From positions 1 to 64,000 of the forward strand of contig CALJVP010000009.1 in the NCBI GenBank assembly GCA_937773605.1: DNA of 64,000 nt, in the 5' to 3' direction. Position 1 is the stretch's first letter, and every line of letters begins with the position of its first letter. The stretch comes from an uncultured SAR86 cluster bacterium. Lineage in GTDB: Bacteria; Pseudomonadota; Gammaproteobacteria; Magnimaribacterales; Magnimaribacteraceae. A program made the position numbers and the translations under genes. Below the pieces are notes generated by a model, which saw only the letters and a list, made by a program, of their open reading frames with translations, ran no database searches and was not told the origin of the DNA. Shown in pieces: positions 60,306-64,000 of this stretch.

Positions 60306-60806
60306 TCAAGAAGGCTTAATTAAACTGAGTATATTATTTAGACAGGAGTCAATTGTTCCATTGTTTTGAACAGTATAATCAGCAAAGCGTTGATACAGTC
60401 CTTCTCGCTCTTTGTAAGACTCTTGAATAGTTTGATCTGATCTTTTTAGCAGGCCTCTTTCAGAAAAATTTGAAATGCGAGCAGAAATATCTTCATAAGG
60501 CACTTCTAGATATATCACCATAGAATTTCTTTTAATGTACTCCATAGCAGTATCACAAAATACGGCACTACCTCCAGTGGCTAAGACAATCTGGTTAAAA
60601 TCCACCAAGAGTAGAGCGCCTTCTTCAATTTCTTTGAATTTTTCATTGCCATTTTGACTCAGAATATCCTGTAAAGATTTACCGTATTTTTTTTCAATAA
60701 GTAAATCACTATCTACAAAATTAAATCTTAAGTGTTTGGCTAGTTTTTTTCCTACAGATGATTTGCCAGCCCCTGCCATGCCTATTAATGATATTGAATT
60801 ACTCAC
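60306..60806 (-). CDS. aroK: Shikimate kinase-like protein
   Basis: 166 aa, usual size, with the P-loop GMAGAGKSSVG (9-19) and D32/D34 for Mg2+ and shikimate. SAR of catalysis is partly altered: the Arg after the FR motif is Lys (F57-K58), and the GGG motif is GGS (78-80). R in EREGLYQRFADY fits the R136 position. It should phosphorylate shikimate at O3 for chorismate. In most gammaproteobacteria aroK is next to aroB; here it stands alone. A different kinase cannot be excluded. Confidence 0.72.
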   Translation of the reverse strand: MSNSISLIGMAGAGKSSVGKKLAKHLRFNFVDSDLLIEKKYGKSLQDILSQNGNEKFKEIEEGALLLVDFNQIVLATGGSAVFCDTAMEYIKRNSMVIYLEVPYEDISARISNFSERGLLKRSDQTIQESYKEREGLYQRFADYTVQNNGTIDSCLNNILSLIKPS

Positions 60807-60955
60807 TTCTACTTTTGTCTTTACCTGCGAAAATTTCTATAAATAAGATTTTAGCATCATTAAAGGTCTGAGTAAGTTTCGCAATATTCATGCTAATCCC
60901 GAAAAGGGAGAGCATAAAGCTTATGATTTATTTGAAATCTTGGACTAGGGCTTTA

Positions 60956-60985
60956 GAAAAAAGTAAGGTCAATCTCGATTAGACC
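60956..60985 (-). terminator. Terminator of the GcvT-family operon
   Basis: Minus strand: GGTC, a bulged T, AATC, GA, GATTGACC forms a hairpin (60985-60967) followed by TTACTTTTTTC. It lies 18 bp after the stop of the minus-strand GcvT-like gene, at the end of the transcription unit. The adjacent interval up to the aroK start (60807-60955) has no gene I can support. Confidence 0.65.
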
Positions 60986-61002
60986 GACCTCACAAATCTT
61001 TG

Positions 61003-62307
61003 TTAATCCGCGTAATCTAATCCTTTAGCCTTTTGGACTTCTCGTTTGTTAGGAGTAACAGATTCTCTAAACGGTACGCCTGAAATTTCACCTTCTACTG
61101 CGACACCGGGTGATTCAGAGTATTCATCGGGCAACCTGACCTGTAATTTTGTTCCGATCTCTGATGAAGTCGATGGAACCCAACCAAGTGCAATGTTTGT
61201 GTTTAGTTCAGGAGACCACCAAGGAGAGGTGATGTAACCCATATCGTTACCGTCTGTATCGGCAATCAACCAGAAATCAGGGGCATAGTCAGTGATTTCT
61301 TTTCCACCAAAAGTCAGACCAACCATACGCATTTTGAATGGAAAATCTCCTTTATCAATTACATCGCGTTGTCGTTCAAGTTCTGCTTTTCCAATGTAAT
61401 CAGCCTCTTTATTTCTTGGTACCTGATAACTAAGATTTACCTGAAAAGGAGAAGTTTCGTGATCTAAGTCTTGACCCCAAGACAATATACCGGCTGCTAT
61501 TCGTCTGTGATGAGCAGGCGCAATGACCATAAGACCATATTCTTCGCCAGCATCAACAACCGCATTCCAGACAATCTCAGCATTTTCATGCGAATCGCGA
61601 ACATAAATTTCATAACCCTTTTCTCCAGTAAAACCAGTCTGACTTATGACTACATCTGCACCTCCTATATTGGTCTCCATAAGACCGTAATAAGGAACAT
61701 CTCTAAGCTCTTCACCAGCAAGTTTGGCCATAAGGTCTTCAGAAAGAGGGCCTTGAATTTGTAAAGGACAAACATCAATCTCATCAATTGTGACATCGTA
61801 CTTCTTACTAATATTAACGCCTTGAAGCCAGAGCATAAGATCACTATCAGAAAGAGAAAACCAAAATTCGTCTTCAGCTAATCTCAACAGAACAGGATCA
61901 TTAAGGATTCCTCCTTTATCGTTGCATAAAATTGCGTATTTTCCATTACCAGGTTCTATTTTGGTAGCATCTCGAGTTATCACATAATCTGTAAAAGCCT
62001 CTGCATCTGGGCCTTTAACTCTTATTTGTCTTTCAACGGCAACATTCCACATTGTTACTCGATTAACCAAGGCTTCGTATTCAACCATGGCTCCGCCGTC
62101 CTCAGGCCTAACGTATCCCCTTGGATGGTAGATACGATTGTAAACCGTTGCCCTCCAGCAACCTGCTTCATGAGATAAATGCCAAAAAGGCGACTTCCTC
62201 ACTCTAGTTGAGATCAATAGCTCAGTAGGGGTTCGACCACTCTGTCTAAGATTATACGGCACCACTCGATCACTCTGATCAACGCTTGGATGATTTGGAT
62301 TTTTCAT
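61003..62307 (-). CDS. GcvT-family (aminomethyltransferase/DMSP-demethylase-like) protein
   Basis: 434 aa. Folate-binding GcvT fold: ERQIRVKGPDAEAF (about 92-105), GGILNDPVL (132-140), SLSDSDLMLWLQG (151-163), and LQIQGPLSEDLM. The Asn-Asp in GGILND, where glycine-cleavage T protein has Asp-Asp, is also seen in DmdA, the DMSP demethylase, which it resembles along its length. It is longer than DmdA (about 369 aa). Likely moves a methyl or methylene group to tetrahydrofolate. Substrate not settled; DMSP, glycine betaine or sarcosine derivatives are candidates. Second gene of an operon with the FAD-GcvT fusion. Confidence 0.75.
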   Translation of the reverse strand: MKNPNHPSVDQSDRVVPYNLRQSGRTPTELLISTRVRKSPFWHLSHEAGCWRATVYNRIYHPRGYVRPEDGGAMVEYEALVNRVTMWNVAVERQIRVKGPDAEAFTDYVITRDATKIEPGNGKYAILCNDKGGILNDPVLLRLAEDEFWFSLSDSDLMLWLQGVNISKKYDVTIDEIDVCPLQIQGPLSEDLMAKLAGEELRDVPYYGLMETNIGGADVVISQTGFTGEKGYEIYVRDSHENAEIVWNAVVDAGEEYGLMVIAPAHHRRIAAGILSWGQDLDHETSPFQVNLSYQVPRNKEADYIGKAELERQRDVIDKGDFPFKMRMVGLTFGGKEITDYAPDFWLIADTDGNDMGYITSPWWSPELNTNIALGWVPSTSSEIGTKLQVRLPDEYSESPGVAVEGEISGVPFRESVTPNKREVQKAKGLDYAD

Positions 62308-62328
62308 TTTCTCCCCTATTTTTTTATA

Positions 62329-62388
62329 TTGTAATTAGTAAAATTCGGTTTGTAATTAGTTAAATTTAGTTTCTAATTAGTTAAGAAC
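62329..62388. repeat. Three tandem imperfect 21-bp repeats
   Basis: TTGTAATTAGTAAAATTCGG (62329-62348), then TTTGTAATTAGTTAAATTTAG with its last base at 62369, then TTTCTAATTAGTTAAGAAC (62370-62388). The core TAATTAGT recurs every 20-21 bp. It is in the gap between the two GcvT-family genes, and the third copy includes the stop codon of the upstream gene (62381-62383). Could be a simple duplication or a binding site array at an operon joint. Confidence 0.7.
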
Positions 62389-64000
62389 GAACCTTTTCGT
62401 TATTCGGATCATAGAGAGATCCCTTACCAACGATTTGGACAGTCATCGGATAAATACCATCACCATTTTCATTAAAATAATGCAGTGATAGCGACTTCCC
62501 GGGCGTAGCAATTTCTTTAGGTAAGTAACCCATGACTACATGTTTTTTAATTGAAGGGCAGTAAGACATGCTTGTGCTATAAGACCTACGACCTTTGCTA
62601 TCTATTGGCACTTCACCCGTAGCAGGATCAATGATTGGTGATATGCCTACAGGATAACGTGAACCTTTACCTGACATATTTAGATCATCCAGCGTCATGG
62701 TGCATAGAATTGCACTAGGCTGCTCTTCTCGATGAGCAAGGTGTGCTGCTTTACCGTGAAAATCTGCCGCCTTGACCAAACGCCTTTCAATAGCTGATTC
62801 ACAAGCATTATAGTTGGTCTCTAGATCTGCACCTTGAAGTCTAAAGCTTTTTTCAAGACGTCGACTGTTGGCGTAAGTTTCAATACCGACTGGTACAACA
62901 CCAACTTCAAGTAAAGAATCATAAAGTGCTAGACCGTCTTCACTGTCATTATTCAAGTAGAGCTCCCAACCACTCTCACCGACATAGGAAATACGTGCTG
63001 CCCATACATCAATTTTCTTCCCACCTGATAAATTGAGGGTCAGATATTTTGCTGTGACAAAAGGAAAATTATCGATGCTGATTTCACTGGGATCAATAAA
63101 ATGGCCAAGGGCATTTTTTGCCTCAGGTCCCCATAATCCTAAAGTTGATATATCGTGTGTTCGAATATTAATGTCTGCGTCTAAGCCTGTATCATCGCGA
63201 TAATTACGCATAGTCACCCAATCCCGGTTACCATCGGCTCCCCCGGTAACTATCCTGTAACTATCTGCACCTAAGCGAGAAATTGTAAGGTCTGCATGAA
63301 CCCCACCATCCTCGTCTAAGAAATTGGTATAGATCATTCGACCTTCGGGAGTATCGCCACCTACTTTTGCCACTGAAAGGTACTCCAACATGCGTTCTGC
63401 GTCTTTGCCATTGATGTCCATGATCGCGAAATGCGATAGATTGATCATCCCACTTGAATCACTCATGGCTAAATGTTCTGAGTTCGCAATTTCGTAAGGT
63501 ACGTGGCGTTGATCCCATTCATTTTCTCGAACTGGGACCGCTTGAAGATAATTATCTAGTTTTTGTCGATTACTTTCATAAGCTAAGGCACGTTCCCAGC
63601 CAGCAACTTCGTTATTAAAATAACCTCCAAGCTCTTTTTCTCTTGCATAAAAGGGACTTACAAAGAGCTCTCTACTACTAATATATGGCTCTCTGGGATG
63701 AACAGCAGGAGTGTAGATAGTTTGAGCATTTTCAAAAGATCGTGTTTTTACAAAGTTTTTTTCTTTTTGCGCAGGATAGAATCTATCAATATTAAAAGAA
63801 TGTATGTCCACTTGTGTCTTGCCATTAACTATGGATTCTGCGCAAAGCCTTGCGCATGCTGGACCGTCTTTAACCCATACCGCTTCGCATAACCAAAAAC
63901 CTCTGACTTCTGGGCTTTCACCGATCAAAGAAGCCGCGTCAGGAGTTACAGAAAGCAGGCCATTAAATGAACTTCTTTCATCCCATCCTAACTCAGCAAG
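62381..64000 (-). CDS. FAD-dependent oxidoreductase-GcvT fusion (dimethylglycine/sarcosine dehydrogenase-like), C-terminal part
   Basis: 539 residues are visible; the N-terminus lies beyond the window end. The first residues, GLLSVTPDAASLIGESPEVR, then GFWLCEAVWVKDGPACARL, match the end of a DAO-type FAD domain. A GcvT domain follows (about visible residues 165-435: MINLSHFAIMDINGKDA, YTNFLDEDGGVHADLTISR, IRTHDISTLGLWGPEA) with its C-terminal barrel. Such enzymes oxidise N-methyl groups and hand the one-carbon unit to folate. There is no start codon in the window; the TTG at 63928 is internal. Confidence 0.8.
   Translation of the reverse strand, partial: LAELGWDERSSFNGLLSVTPDAASLIGESPEVRGFWLCEAVWVKDGPACARLCAESIVNGKTQVDIHSFNIDRFYPAQKEKNFVKTRSFENAQTIYTPAVHPREPYISSRELFVSPFYAREKELGGYFNNEVAGWERALAYESNRQKLDNYLQAVPVRENEWDQRHVPYEIANSEHLAMSDSSGMINLSHFAIMDINGKDAERMLEYLSVAKVGGDTPEGRMIYTNFLDEDGGVHADLTISRLGADSYRIVTGGADGNRDWVTMRNYRDDTGLDADINIRTHDISTLGLWGPEAKNALGHFIDPSEISIDNFPFVTAKYLTLNLSGGKKIDVWAARISYVGESGWELYLNNDSEDGLALYDSLLEVGVVPVGIETYANSRRLEKSFRLQGADLETNYNACESAIERRLVKAADFHGKAAHLAHREEQPSAILCTMTLDDLNMSGKGSRYPVGISPIIDPATGEVPIDSKGRRSYSTSMSYCPSIKKHVVMGYLPKEIATPGKSLSLHYFNENGDGIYPMTVQIVGKGSLYDPNNEKVRS

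Overview
The window is a 64-kb piece of an AT-rich, tightly packed gammaproteobacterial chromosome. Gene content and order (smpB-ssrA, obgE-rpmA-rplU-ispB, fabA-fabB, a merged rpoBC/str/S10/spc/alpha block, tRNA-Tyr/tRNA-Thr/tuf/tRNA-Trp/secE/nusG, secA-argJ, coaE-yacG, lpxC) indicate a Gram-negative gammaproteobacterium. Low GC, very short intergenic gaps, many 1- to 4-nt gene overlaps and accessory genes for small organic compounds suggest a streamlined marine lineage such as SAR86. That lineage assignment is inference; no rRNA gene or phylogenetic marker was compared.

Layout. 1-2.6 kb: a Na+-symporter cut by the window edge, a small membrane protein, smpB, tmRNA and an SMP-30 lactonase. 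2.6-6.8 kb: an LPS-type glycosyltransferase, rpsT, then proB, obgE, rpmA and rplU. 6.8-13 kb: ispB, fabA-fabB, ssb and uvrA. 13-42.5 kb: one collinear minus-strand block carrying most ribosomal protein genes, RNA polymerase subunits, fusA, tuf, secY, secE, nusG and three tRNAs. Clear sigma70 promoters precede the tRNA/tuf, str and S10 segments. 42.5-43.9 kb: a split birA, tRNA-Thr(TGT), a decayed copy of that tRNA and a small acidic ORF. 43.9-47 kb: a lipoprotein, NIPSNAP-like, GST, acyl-CoA synthetase cluster plus a 51-aa membrane ORF. 47-56.5 kb: RNase R/II, rlmB, lpxC, secA, argJ, yacG, coaE and a hydrolase. 56.6-64 kb: a NRAMP-fold transporter lacking the metal-binding motifs, coupled to a class III aminotransferase; a secreted EEP-type phosphodiesterase; a divergent shikimate kinase; and an operon of an FAD oxidoreductase-GcvT fusion and a DmdA-like GcvT protein.

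The window is mostly core information processing: ribosome assembly, transcription, protein export and ribosome rescue (smpB beside its RNA partner). Fatty acid, LPS and quinone precursor genes are interspersed. The accessory material at the right end looks like uptake and breakdown of small nitrogen- or methyl-containing compounds (transporter plus aminotransferase; one-carbon transfer enzymes). No CRISPR array, insertion sequence, phage or restriction system was seen. The most unusual items are the birA split at a TAATG junction, the non-canonical NRAMP/aminotransferase pair, interlocked stop codons at three convergent gene pairs, the tuf stop codon lying inside tRNA-Trp, and the tRNA-Thr remnant.
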